NCBI RefSeq assembly: GCF_026225065.1
Contig: NZ_JAMFSB010000237.1
Coordinates: 1 to 41,938, forward strand
Direction: 5' to 3'
Source: Paraburkholderia sp.
GTDB lineage: Bacteria > Pseudomonadota > Gammaproteobacteria > Burkholderiales > Burkholderiaceae
DNA length: 41,938 nt
The notes beneath the pieces are model-generated. The model ran no database searches, was not told where the DNA came from, and was given only the letters and a program-made list of their open reading frames with translations. The translations under genes and the position numbers were made by a program. Shown here in pieces: positions 8,380 to 15,813 of this stretch. Numbering within the stretch: the first letter of the stretch is position 1; every line of letters begins with the position of its first letter.

Positions 8380-9021
8380 ATGTCTAGGCCAGACATCGTC
8401 TTTTGGGGGGGAACCGGGCAAGCCAAAGTGCTGCGTGAACTGATTCGCGACGACTTCGACCTGCGGGCCGTATTCGACAACAGTCCCACGCTGCTGCCGC
8501 CGTTTGCGGATATCCCGTTGATCCGTGGCTGGGATGGCTTTCTCGCATGGCACGCTGCGCGGCAAGCTGTCCCTTGCCACTTTCTGGTGGCAATTGGCGG
8601 CGATCGTGGGAAGGTTCGCGTGGAGATCCACGAACAGCTCGCGAGTGCCGGGCTGCTTGCTTCGGTTGCCGTGCATCGCACCGCATTTGTGGCTGACAAC
8701 GCCACGATAGGCGCTGGCAGCCAGATTCTCGCGAACGCGGCTGTGTGTGTCGAAGCCGAACTGGGCACGGCATGCATCGTCAACACGGCTGCCAGTGTCG
8801 ACCACGAGTGCCGGCTTGGCAACGGTGTGCATGTTGCACCCGGCGCTCATCTCGCCGGCGAGGTCCAGGTCGGAGATTTCAGCATGATTGGGGCGGGCGC
8901 GACCGTCTTGCCGCGTATCCGGATTGGGCGTCACTGTATCGTTGGAGCGGGCGCGGTGGTGACCCGCGATTTGCCCGACGCAACGGTGGCCTACGGTAAT
9001 CCGGCTCGCGTCGTCCGGTAG
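8380..9021 (+). CDS. Sugar O/N-acyltransferase, NeuD/PglD family
   Basis: A 213-residue protein with the two parts of the NeuD/PglD group. The N-terminus is a small Rossmann-like domain that binds the sugar nucleotide (VFWGGTGQAKVLREL at residues 7-21), and the rest is a left-handed beta-helix built from hexapeptide repeats (about residues 105-195). The catalytic base is likely His142 in VDHECRLGNGVHVAPGAH. PglD acetylates the 4-amino group of UDP-4-amino-4,6-dideoxy sugars. A 4-aminotransferase is the next gene (opposite strand, 53 bases away, tail to tail), so this enzyme probably acylates that amine. The acyl group cannot be read from sequence. The start ATG follows AGAGGTGG. Confidence 0.8.
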   Translation: MSRPDIVFWGGTGQAKVLRELIRDDFDLRAVFDNSPTLLPPFADIPLIRGWDGFLAWHAARQAVPCHFLVAIGGDRGKVRVEIHEQLASAGLLASVAVHRTAFVADNATIGAGSQILANAAVCVEAELGTACIVNTAASVDHECRLGNGVHVAPGAHLAGEVQVGDFSMIGAGATVLPRIRIGRHCIVGAGAVVTRDLPDATVAYGNPARVVR

Positions 9022-9074
9022 GCACGCGGGTCCCTTCGACATCCGCCCGAATGCTCAGGTAGCGCAGTGAGGAA

Positions 9075-10190
9075 TCAGGCTGCGCAAACCTGCCGCACAA
9101 CCGCCGCCACACGCTCAATTTCCGCAACACCCATATCGTGATAGCTCGGCAGGTTGACAGCGCGCCGGTAAATGCCGTGCGAGACCGGCGTATCCACAGG
9201 ACGGTGCAGCCCTTCCAGGTCGAGCGCGCTGAGTGGCCAGAAGAACACGCGGCCGTCGATTTCGTTTTCCTTGAAGGCGCCCAGCAACGCATCACGATCG
9301 AACTTGACGTGCTCATGGAACACCGCGGTCGGCATCCAGTAGCCGTTGACGGTGCCCGGATGCTCGACGTTCAGGCTCAGATGCGAGTCGAGCGGGGCTA
9401 ACGCGTCCGCGTACATTCGGAAGATGGCGCGCTTTTGCGCTATCAGCTCGTCAATGCGTTCCAGTTGGGCACAGCCGATCGCCGCCTGCAGGTTCGACAT
9501 TTTGTACTTGAAGCCGATCTGGGACGGCCAGAACTGTCGCGTCTCCCCCTTGGCCCGGCCGTGATTGCTTAACGTCAGCACACGTTCATAGAGCGCCCGG
9601 TCGTGCGTGACGAACATCCCGCCTTCGCCAGTCGTCAGCGTTTTGGTGCCGTGGAACGAGAACGTCCCGAACGTACCCAGTGCCCCTGCACGCCTTTCCG
9701 CATACGACGAGCCAATGGCTTCGGCGGCGTCCTCAATGACGGGAACGCCGTGGCGGCGACCGATGTCGAGCAAAGCGTCCATTTCGCAGACGCTGCCGTA
9801 CAGATGCGTCGCGACGATTGCCTTGGTCCGTGGCGTGATTGCGGCTTCGACTTTGGCCGGGTCAAGGCACCAGGTGTCGGGCAGGATGTCGACCAGCACC
9901 GGCGTGGCACCGACGTGGATGATCGGCGCAGCCGTCGCGATCCAGTTGATGTCGGCCAGAATCACTTCATCGCCGGTGCCGATGCCGAGTGCGGCGAGAC
10001 CCATATGCATCGCGCCCGTGCAGCTCGACGTAGAAATTGCATACGGCACCCCCAGAAACGCCGCAAAGCCTTTTTCGAAGCGGTCGATGTACTCATAGCA
10101 TCGTTCCCCCCAGCCGTTTGCGGCGGCGTCTGTCGCATAACGGACTTCGAGTTCACCGATCGAGGGTTTGGTGTAGTAGATACGGGACAC
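9075..10190 (-). CDS. DegT/DnrJ/EryC1/StrS sugar aminotransferase, perosamine-synthase-like
   Basis: A 371-residue PLP-dependent enzyme. Landmarks are SSCTGAMHMGLAAL (55-69), VIEDAAEAIGS (151-161, with the Asp that contacts the pyridine ring) and SFHGTKTLTTGEGGM (178-192), where Lys183 forms the Schiff base. The EDAAEAIG and KTLTTGEGG forms are those of GDP-perosamine synthase and related enzymes that aminate C4 of a 4-keto-6-deoxy sugar nucleotide. I set the start at GTG 10190, because GGAGAAA lies just before it and MSRIYYTKPS is the family N-terminus; longer frames upstream run into the divergent promoter region. The likely substrate is CDP-4-keto-6-deoxyglucose or a C-methylated derivative made by the rfbF-rfbG-methyltransferase genes. 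Confidence 0.85.
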   Translation of the reverse strand: MSRIYYTKPSIGELEVRYATDAAANGWGERCYEYIDRFEKGFAAFLGVPYAISTSSCTGAMHMGLAALGIGTGDEVILADINWIATAAPIIHVGATPVLVDILPDTWCLDPAKVEAAITPRTKAIVATHLYGSVCEMDALLDIGRRHGVPVIEDAAEAIGSSYAERRAGALGTFGTFSFHGTKTLTTGEGGMFVTHDRALYERVLTLSNHGRAKGETRQFWPSQIGFKYKMSNLQAAIGCAQLERIDELIAQKRAIFRMYADALAPLDSHLSLNVEHPGTVNGYWMPTAVFHEHVKFDRDALLGAFKENEIDGRVFFWPLSALDLEGLHRPVDTPVSHGIYRRAVNLPSYHDMGVAEIERVAAVVRQVCAA

Positions 10191-10283
10191 GCGGTTTCTC
10201 CAGTTTGATATGCATTTAATAGCACTCCGGCCGGTCGCGTCATTGGCCAAACTGGACCCAAATCTGGCGTCAATTTGTCGGCT

Positions 10284-10295
10284 CAACCCGGGTTG
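10284..10295. promoter_or_regulatory. 12-bp palindrome in the divergent promoter region
   Basis: CAACCCGGGTTG is a perfect 12-bp palindrome in the 122-base space between the minus-strand aminotransferase and the plus-strand two-part gene. It may be an operator for one or both. No matching regulator is known to me and a short GC palindrome can occur by chance. Confidence 0.25.
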
Positions 10296-10312
10296 TCCTC
10301 GGACACAATTGG

Positions 10313-11998
10313 ATGACCAAGTCGAATAGCCAGACAGCGATGAACGCAAACATTTTTCAGGTCTTTCACGATGAGTCGGCACGTCAACGACTTGATCCTG
10401 GCTTTACGGGACTGGACAACGCCGCGAGCCCCAAACCGGAATGGGGAGAATACTGGGCGATCAGAAATTTCTTTCTTACCTCTTCGCTCAACGAAGACGA
10501 CCTGTACGGCTTTTTCCCCCCCGATTTCGCCGGCAAGACCGCGCTAAGTGCTGGTGATGTCGAAGCATTCATCCGCAGCAATCCTGGCCACGACGCATAC
10601 ACGTTCTCTGCGTCCATTCAGGACAGCGCTTGCTATCTGAATGTGTTTGAACAGGGCAATCGTCTTTATCCGGGCTTTATCGAGGCCGCAGAAGCCTATC
10701 TGCAGGCGATTCAGCTCGACGTCGATCTGCGGACACTGCCGATGGACTTCCGCTCGACCGTCTATCGCAACCATATCGTCGCCAAACCGTCTTTCTGGCA
10801 GACCTGGTTTGCGCTTACGGAGAAGCTGTTTGACCTGTTCGAAGGTGAGGATGCCAAATTTCGCGTGCGGCTCGACGCCGAAGTCGCCTGTCGTCCACCC
10901 ATGGGGATGCAGGCGCTGCTGGTCGAGCGAATCGCATCGCTCGTGCTGACCTTGTGTCCGGATATCAAGGTTTGCGCCTTCGATATCAGGTCGATGCCAT
11001 TGTCGGAGCCTGCCTTCCAGACCTACCAGCGTCAACTCGCATTTCTTGACAATCTTAAGCAAGGTGCCAAGGGTGCGGCAGGCAGTCGCTGGCTAAATAA
11101 CTTTTATGCGCTTAGAGGCGCCGTCTTGCAGGCGTGTAATGGTCAACGAATGGCCAAGGCGAAGGACGGCTTCCTCGGGACGCCGCTTAAGACCTCGGGG
11201 GACATCCTGTATGCGTGTTTCACGCACGTCCCTTTGGTGTTCGACTATCCGCCACTAGTATCCACATTTTCTCTTGGCGGCGCACAGGGGCCAGGCAAAG
11301 CGAATTTGCGAGATCTTGCCCCTGAGTGGGAGCCATACCATCCGCAACTTGGCGCTGTGGCAGGAAGCTTCGCGTTGAAAAACTACATCGTCGAGAATCA
11401 GCTTCAACTGCGCCATGTCGGCATTTGCCAGTATCGTAAATTCGTTTCCACGCGACCGATTGCCAAGGTGCCGAACAACGAACCCCGGCTTGCGGATAAC
11501 TGGAGCTGTGAGGCGCTTGACGACATAGAGCTTGCCAGCTTCATGGCAATGGGGGACCAGGATTTTCTGCTGGTAAGACCCAGTGTGCTCAAGGGCGGAT
11601 ACTTCACCCAGTACAAGGACTTTCACGTTGCGGAAGACTTTCTGCGCTTCACTTCAGAGGCCGTGGAACTCGGCGTATTGTCGGGTAACGACGTGATCCC
11701 ATTTTTTAACAGCTACGTGTTTATGCTCGGCGGTGTCGAATTGGGCGTCTTCCCGGCAGATTTCTGGGTGCGTACGATTTCGGCGATTGAAAAGGTGGTG
11801 CGCGCGTGCTTCACACGTTATCCGGGCAAACGTTCGGGTTATCAGGTGCGCAACTGGGCCTTTTGTGCGGAACGCCTCGGTAGCTACCTGCTACTCAATC
11901 ATCTCAACTCGAACTACGATCCGAAGACGTGGCAACAGAAGTTCGTTGGCCAGCTCAACGTAGTAACCGGCAACCGGCAAACCGCGCAAATAGCCTGA
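10313..11998 (+). CDS. Large two-part putative glycosyltransferase (C-terminal DUF4422-like)
   Basis: A 561-residue cytosolic-looking protein without signal peptide or membrane segment. The N-terminal half (about 20-300) has YWAIRNFFLTSSLNEDDLYGFFPPDF near the start and resembles a domain seen in glycan islands, which I cannot name with certainty. In the C-terminal half, LRHVGICQYRKFVS and later the YQVRNWAFCAERLGSYLLL pattern recall DUF4422 glycosyltransferases (GlcHYRR and ErL motifs). It is in the same island as the sugar-nucleotide genes, so a transferase or polymer-related role fits. The start is not settled: ATG 10313 and ATG 10340 both lack a strong ribosome site. The epimerase-like gene follows 43 bases later in the same direction. 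Confidence 0.55.
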   Translation: MTKSNSQTAMNANIFQVFHDESARQRLDPGFTGLDNAASPKPEWGEYWAIRNFFLTSSLNEDDLYGFFPPDFAGKTALSAGDVEAFIRSNPGHDAYTFSASIQDSACYLNVFEQGNRLYPGFIEAAEAYLQAIQLDVDLRTLPMDFRSTVYRNHIVAKPSFWQTWFALTEKLFDLFEGEDAKFRVRLDAEVACRPPMGMQALLVERIASLVLTLCPDIKVCAFDIRSMPLSEPAFQTYQRQLAFLDNLKQGAKGAAGSRWLNNFYALRGAVLQACNGQRMAKAKDGFLGTPLKTSGDILYACFTHVPLVFDYPPLVSTFSLGGAQGPGKANLRDLAPEWEPYHPQLGAVAGSFALKNYIVENQLQLRHVGICQYRKFVSTRPIAKVPNNEPRLADNWSCEALDDIELASFMAMGDQDFLLVRPSVLKGGYFTQYKDFHVAEDFLRFTSEAVELGVLSGNDVIPFFNSYVFMLGGVELGVFPADFWVRTISAIEKVVRACFTRYPGKRSGYQVRNWAFCAERLGSYLLLNHLNSNYDPKTWQQKFVGQLNVVTGNRQTAQIA

Positions 11999-12041
11999 AC
12001 GTGACCAAGGAAACTTCCGACCATCATTTCAGGCAGCGTGC

Positions 12042-12602
12042 ATGGCAGACAACCCGTTAAGCGCATTGCCGATCGCAGGCGCGTTCGTGGCCCAAAGCAC
12101 CCCAAGGGGTGACTCGCGCGGCAGCTTCATGCGGCTTTTCTGCGCGCAAGATTTCGCCGAGGCTAACGGCGCGCGGCAGATCGTGCAGATCAACTGGTCG
12201 CATACGGTTCTGGCCGGCACGGTGAGGGGACTGCACTTTCAGCAGGGCGCTGACGCGGACGCGAAGTGGGTTCGGTGCATGGAAGGCTGCGTGTGGGACG
12301 TGATCGTCGACTTGCGGCCCGATAGCGCCACGTTTATGCAATGGCATGCAGCGGAGTTGTCTGCGGAGAATTGCCGCGCCGTGTTCATCCCGGAAGGATG
12401 CGCGCATGGCTTTCAGAGCCTCGAGCCCGACAGCCGCCTGCTTTATCTGCATACAGCCTTTCACAACCCGGCGGCCGAGCGCGGCGTTGCCTTCAATGAT
12501 CCTCAACTCGCCATTGCATGGCCGCGCGACGTGACGCTGTTGTCGGATCGCGATCGCGCGCTGCCAACTGTGCAGACGCTATTCGGTCAGGCGGCGGGCT
12601 AA
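12042..12602 (+). CDS. dTDP-4-dehydrorhamnose 3,5-epimerase family protein (RmlC-like)
   Basis: A 186-residue cupin of the RmlC family. Landmarks are RGDSRGSFMRLF near residue 22, the WSHTVLAGTVRGLHFQ segment with the catalytic-site His (RmlC proteins have VRGLHYQ), and the FIPEGCAHGFQSLEPDSRLLY segment. Length is that of RmlC. Such enzymes epimerise C3 and/or C5 of a 4-keto-6-deoxy sugar nucleotide, and several relatives act on CDP- rather than dTDP-sugars. No rmlA, rmlB or rmlD is nearby, and the local pathway is CDP-based, so a CDP-sugar epimerase is the better guess. Whether it acts at C3, C5 or both cannot be read. It ends 18 bases from the end of the convergent methyltransferase gene. 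Confidence 0.75.
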   Translation: MADNPLSALPIAGAFVAQSTPRGDSRGSFMRLFCAQDFAEANGARQIVQINWSHTVLAGTVRGLHFQQGADADAKWVRCMEGCVWDVIVDLRPDSATFMQWHAAELSAENCRAVFIPEGCAHGFQSLEPDSRLLYLHTAFHNPAAERGVAFNDPQLAIAWPRDVTLLSDRDRALPTVQTLFGQAAG

Positions 12603-12620
12603 GCCACCGCACCGTTCGTG

Positions 12621-13844
12621 TCACAGGTATCGGACGCGGGGCAACGCTACCGCGAATCGCACATCTGAACCAAGCACCGGCTTCTGTTGTGCGACGACCT
12701 CATCCGAGATATTCCACGGCAGTATCAACACGACTTCCGGTCTTGCACTGGCGAGTTCTGCCGGCGAGATGATCGGAATGTGGCTGCCGGGCATGAACTT
12801 GCCCTGTTTGGACGGCGCCGCGTCGCACACGTAGGGCAGCAGATCCGGTTTCACACCGGCATAGTTGAGGAATGTGTTGCCCTTCGCTGCCGCTCCATAT
12901 GCGCCGACCTTGGTACCTGCATCCTTGCAGTCGAGCAGAAAACGCAGCAGACCATTCTTGGCCTCGTCGACGCGTTGCTGGAAATCCCGATAGGTGTCGA
13001 GCCGCGTGATGCCGCGCTCCTGTTCGAGCGCGCGAATGCGTTCGACGGAAACGTCATCCGCGCGCGGATCGTCGGCGTGACAACCGAACACGCGCAGGCT
13101 CCCGCCGTGCGTTTTCAGCTGATCGGCGCGGCAGACACGCAGGCCTGCTGCACGGAAAATATGCTCGACAGCCTGCAGCGAAAAATATGAGAAGTGCTCG
13201 TGATAAACGGTATCGAACTGTACCTCGTCGATCAGATTGACGAGATGTGGAAACTCGAGCGTGATGGTGCCACCGGGTTTCAGTGCGGTCTTCAGGCCGG
13301 CGGAGAAGTCGTTGACATCCGGTACGTGGGCAAACACGTTGTTGCCGACAATCAGATCTGCCAGATGACCACGTTCAACCAACGTGCGCGCGAGCTGTTC
13401 GCCAAAGAACTCGCGTAGCACCGGCACGCCGAGTTCCTCGGCGCGTGCGGCAGTGCTCGCGGTCGGCTCGATGCCGAGGCAAGGGATCTGCGCCGCGACG
13501 AAGTTGCGCAACAGGTAGCCGTCGTTCGAAGCCACCTCAATCACAAACGAGTCGCGGCCGAGCGACAGTTCCTCGATGATCGACGCAGCATAGTGGCGCG
13601 CATGCGCCAGCCAGCTTTCGGACACCGAAGAAAAGTACGCGTAGTCCGCATCGAACAGTGCCTCGCGCGCAGCGTGGTCTTCCGTCTGCACGAGCCAGCA
13701 GGCATCGCAGACGAACAGCTTCAGCGGATAGTACCGTTCCGGTCGCGTGAGGTCCGTCTCGGTCAGATAGGCATTCGAAGGCGGTGCGAATCCGAGATCG
13801 AGAAACGGGAACGTAAGGGGTTGACCACAGTGGCGGCAGTTCAA
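12621..13844 (-). CDS. Sugar nucleotide C-methyltransferase (TylCIII/EvaC/TcaB9 type)
   Basis: A 407-residue SAM-dependent methyltransferase with the three-part design of the NDP-sugar C-methyltransferases. An N-terminal zinc domain has Cys3, Cys6, Cys46 and Cys49 (NCRHCG and VCDACW). The SAM domain has VIEVASNDGYLL (101-112) and IVGNNVFAHVPD. The catalytic YHEHFSYFS segment (214-222) corresponds to the Tyr/His pair of TcaB9. The C-terminal domain has VGAYGAAAKGNTFLNY. These enzymes add a methyl group at C3 next to a C4 ketone, giving a branched sugar. The start is probably TTG at 13844, after GAGAGG, since the upstream rfbG stop lies 18 bases before; this is an unusual start codon. It is the last gene of the rfbF-rfbG unit. 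Confidence 0.85.
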   Translation of the reverse strand: MNCRHCGQPLTFPFLDLGFAPPSNAYLTETDLTRPERYYPLKLFVCDACWLVQTEDHAAREALFDADYAYFSSVSESWLAHARHYAASIIEELSLGRDSFVIEVASNDGYLLRNFVAAQIPCLGIEPTASTAARAEELGVPVLREFFGEQLARTLVERGHLADLIVGNNVFAHVPDVNDFSAGLKTALKPGGTITLEFPHLVNLIDEVQFDTVYHEHFSYFSLQAVEHIFRAAGLRVCRADQLKTHGGSLRVFGCHADDPRADDVSVERIRALEQERGITRLDTYRDFQQRVDEAKNGLLRFLLDCKDAGTKVGAYGAAAKGNTFLNYAGVKPDLLPYVCDAAPSKQGKFMPGSHIPIISPAELASARPEVVLILPWNISDEVVAQQKPVLGSDVRFAVALPRVRYL

Positions 13845-13861
13845 GACTTCAATCCTCTCAA

Positions 13862-14977
13862 TTACCCGGCGGCAAACTCGGCCGCGTGGGCCGCTTTCTT
13901 GCCGATCCTGTCTTCGTATTGCCCGATCTGCTCGAGCGTGATGTGGCGCACGCTCTCGCCGCTTTGTCGAGCGCGATGCCACTTTGCAATCCAGACGAGC
14001 GCTTCTTCCAGTTTGAGCAGCGATTCCCAACCAAGCTCGCCGCGCGCCTTGCTGGCGTCGAGCAGCAAGAGTCCGGCTTCGTGCGGCGCATCGGGCTCCG
14101 CCTGCACGGTGAAACTTGCGCCTGCGCCGAGTGCGGTGGTCAATGCGGCGGCGATCTCATCGACGGCCCGCATATCGTCGGGGCGTGGCCCGAAATTCCA
14201 CGCTCCTGCATACTGTCTAGGCTGAGCGTGCAGACGCTCGGCGAGCGCGAGATAGCCGGCGAGCGGCTCGAGCACGTGCTGCCACGGCCGTACCGCGTGG
14301 GGACGGCGCACGATGGCAGGCTCGCCGCGATCGAAGGCGCGCAGCAGATCGGGCACCAACCGGTCGATTGCCCAGTCGCCGCCGCCGATCACATTGCCGG
14401 CCCGTGCGCTCGCGATGCCAACGCGCGTTTCGGCATCGCCGTCGTGTGCGAAAAACGATTGCCGGAACGCTGCAGTTACGAGTTCCGAGCACGCCTTGCT
14501 GTTGCTATAGGGATCGCGGCCACCCAGCGTGTCGCTTTCGATGTACGCCCGCCGGGTTTCCAGATTCTCGTAGCATTTGTCCGTCGTCACGTTGATCACC
14601 GCACGTAAGCCGTCGACATGACGCGCTGCATCGAGCACGTGGACGGTTCCCATTACGTTCGTCGAATAGGTTTCGACCGGGTCCGCATACGATTGACGAA
14701 CCAGCGACTGTGCGGCCATGTGAAACACGACCTCGGGGCGCGCCCGTTGCATCGCATTGCGCAGCGCCGCCGAATCCCGCACGTCGCCGGTTATATGGTC
14801 GATTCCATGCGCCACCTCCGCCTCTTCGAACAACGAGGGTTGTGTAGGTGCGTCGAGCGAGAAGCCGGCCACTTGCGCGCCGAGCCGCTGCAGCCAGAGA
14901 CACAGCCAGCTACCCTTGAAGCCGGTATGACCGGTCACGAAGACCCGGCGCCCCGACCAGAAACTGGGCGTCATCAT
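13862..14977 (-). CDS. rfbG: CDP-glucose 4,6-dehydratase
   Basis: A 371-residue short-chain dehydrogenase-type enzyme. The NAD site is FVTGHTGFKGSW (14-24), the catalytic Thr-Asp-Lys is TTDKCYEN (131-138), and the active-site Tyr and Lys are Tyr157 and Lys161 in YSNSK. The GNVIGGGDWAIDRLVPD segment is typical of RfbG. It converts CDP-glucose to CDP-4-keto-6-deoxyglucose. The ATG overlaps the rfbF stop by one base (TGATG), a sign of translational coupling, and GGAAGA lies inside the end of rfbF. A longer frame from 15130 would run through rfbF and is not real. Its product feeds the C-methyltransferase, aminotransferase and epimerase of this island. Confidence 0.95.
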   Translation of the reverse strand: MMTPSFWSGRRVFVTGHTGFKGSWLCLWLQRLGAQVAGFSLDAPTQPSLFEEAEVAHGIDHITGDVRDSAALRNAMQRARPEVVFHMAAQSLVRQSYADPVETYSTNVMGTVHVLDAARHVDGLRAVINVTTDKCYENLETRRAYIESDTLGGRDPYSNSKACSELVTAAFRQSFFAHDGDAETRVGIASARAGNVIGGGDWAIDRLVPDLLRAFDRGEPAIVRRPHAVRPWQHVLEPLAGYLALAERLHAQPRQYAGAWNFGPRPDDMRAVDEIAAALTTALGAGASFTVQAEPDAPHEAGLLLLDASKARGELGWESLLKLEEALVWIAKWHRARQSGESVRHITLEQIGQYEDRIGKKAAHAAEFAAG

Positions 14978-15753
14978 CACCAGGTCTTCCACGGTGCGTT
15001 GCCGGTCGCCCAGATCGCGTCGAGTTGCAACTTGTCGCGCAGCGTATCCATCGGTTGCCAGAAACCGTTGTGCCGATAGGTCTGTAGTTCGCCCGCGGCG
15101 GCTAGCCGTTCCATCGGCTTTGCTTCCCAAGGCGCTGAGTCGTCGTCGATAAAGTCGAGTACCCGTGGCGACACGACGAAATATCCGCCGTTAATCCAGG
15201 CCGAGCTTTCCTGTGGCTTCTCCGCAAAACCGACTACCGCGTTTTCGTCTTCCGCGAACTGGAGCACGCCATAGCGTCCCGGCGGTTGCACGCCGGTCAC
15301 GGTCGCGAGACGGCCATGCCGCTTGTGAAATCTGATCAGCTCTGCGATGTTGACGTCGCCTACGCCGTCGCCATAGGTGAAGCAAAAAGCCTGCTCGTCA
15401 CGCAGCAGGTGCGATGCACGCTTCAGACGGCCACCGGTCATCGTATGTTCGCCGGTATCGAGCAACGTGACGCGCCACGGCTCGGCATAGCGCTGGTGCA
15501 CTTCCATGCTGTTGTTGGCGAGGTCGAAGGTGACATCGGACGAGTGCAGGAAGTAGTTGGCGAAATACTCCTTGATGACGTAACCCTTATAGCCGCAGCA
15601 GATAATGAAGTCCGTCATGCCATGCGAGGCATAGATCTTCATGATGTGCCAGAGAATCGGCCGATCGCCGACGGTCACCATAGGCTTCGGCCGGGACTGG
15701 GTCTCTTCGGCCAGACGCGAGCCGAGCCCGCCAGCAAGAATCACGACTTTCAT
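14977..15753 (-). CDS. rfbF: Glucose-1-phosphate cytidylyltransferase
   Basis: A 258-residue nucleotidyltransferase of the RfbF family. The signature AGGLGSRLAEET with RPKPM follows the first strand, TYGDGVGDVN holds the metal-binding Asp, and VTGVQPPGRYGVLQF and VGFAEKPQ are characteristic. It makes CDP-glucose from glucose-1-phosphate and CTP, the committed first step of CDP-sugar pathways such as those for abequose, tyvelose and ascarylose. It lies 60 bases after the GT41 gene and overlaps rfbG by one stop-start base. The ribosome site before ATG is weak, so translation may depend on coupling or be low. The end WKTW is as expected for the family. Confidence 0.95.
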   Translation of the reverse strand: MKVVILAGGLGSRLAEETQSRPKPMVTVGDRPILWHIMKIYASHGMTDFIICCGYKGYVIKEYFANYFLHSSDVTFDLANNSMEVHQRYAEPWRVTLLDTGEHTMTGGRLKRASHLLRDEQAFCFTYGDGVGDVNIAELIRFHKRHGRLATVTGVQPPGRYGVLQFAEDENAVVGFAEKPQESSAWINGGYFVVSPRVLDFIDDDSAPWEAKPMERLAAAGELQTYRHNGFWQPMDTLRDKLQLDAIWATGNAPWKTW

Positions 15754-15813
15754 TTCGGTTTGCTTGACACCGATAAGAGCTGCAGTTGAATCGGATCCAG
15801 GCGCGAGCCTGGA

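Noticed and set aside
7237-9042. A 601-codon minus-strand frame opposite the barrel and NeuD-like genes
   Set aside because: It crosses two real genes on the other strand and their spacer, and has no recognisable domain.
12042-12602. Assignment as rmlC of a dTDP-rhamnose pathway
   Set aside because: No rmlA, rmlB or rmlD is nearby and the local pathway starts with CTP-dependent rfbF; only the family is claimed.
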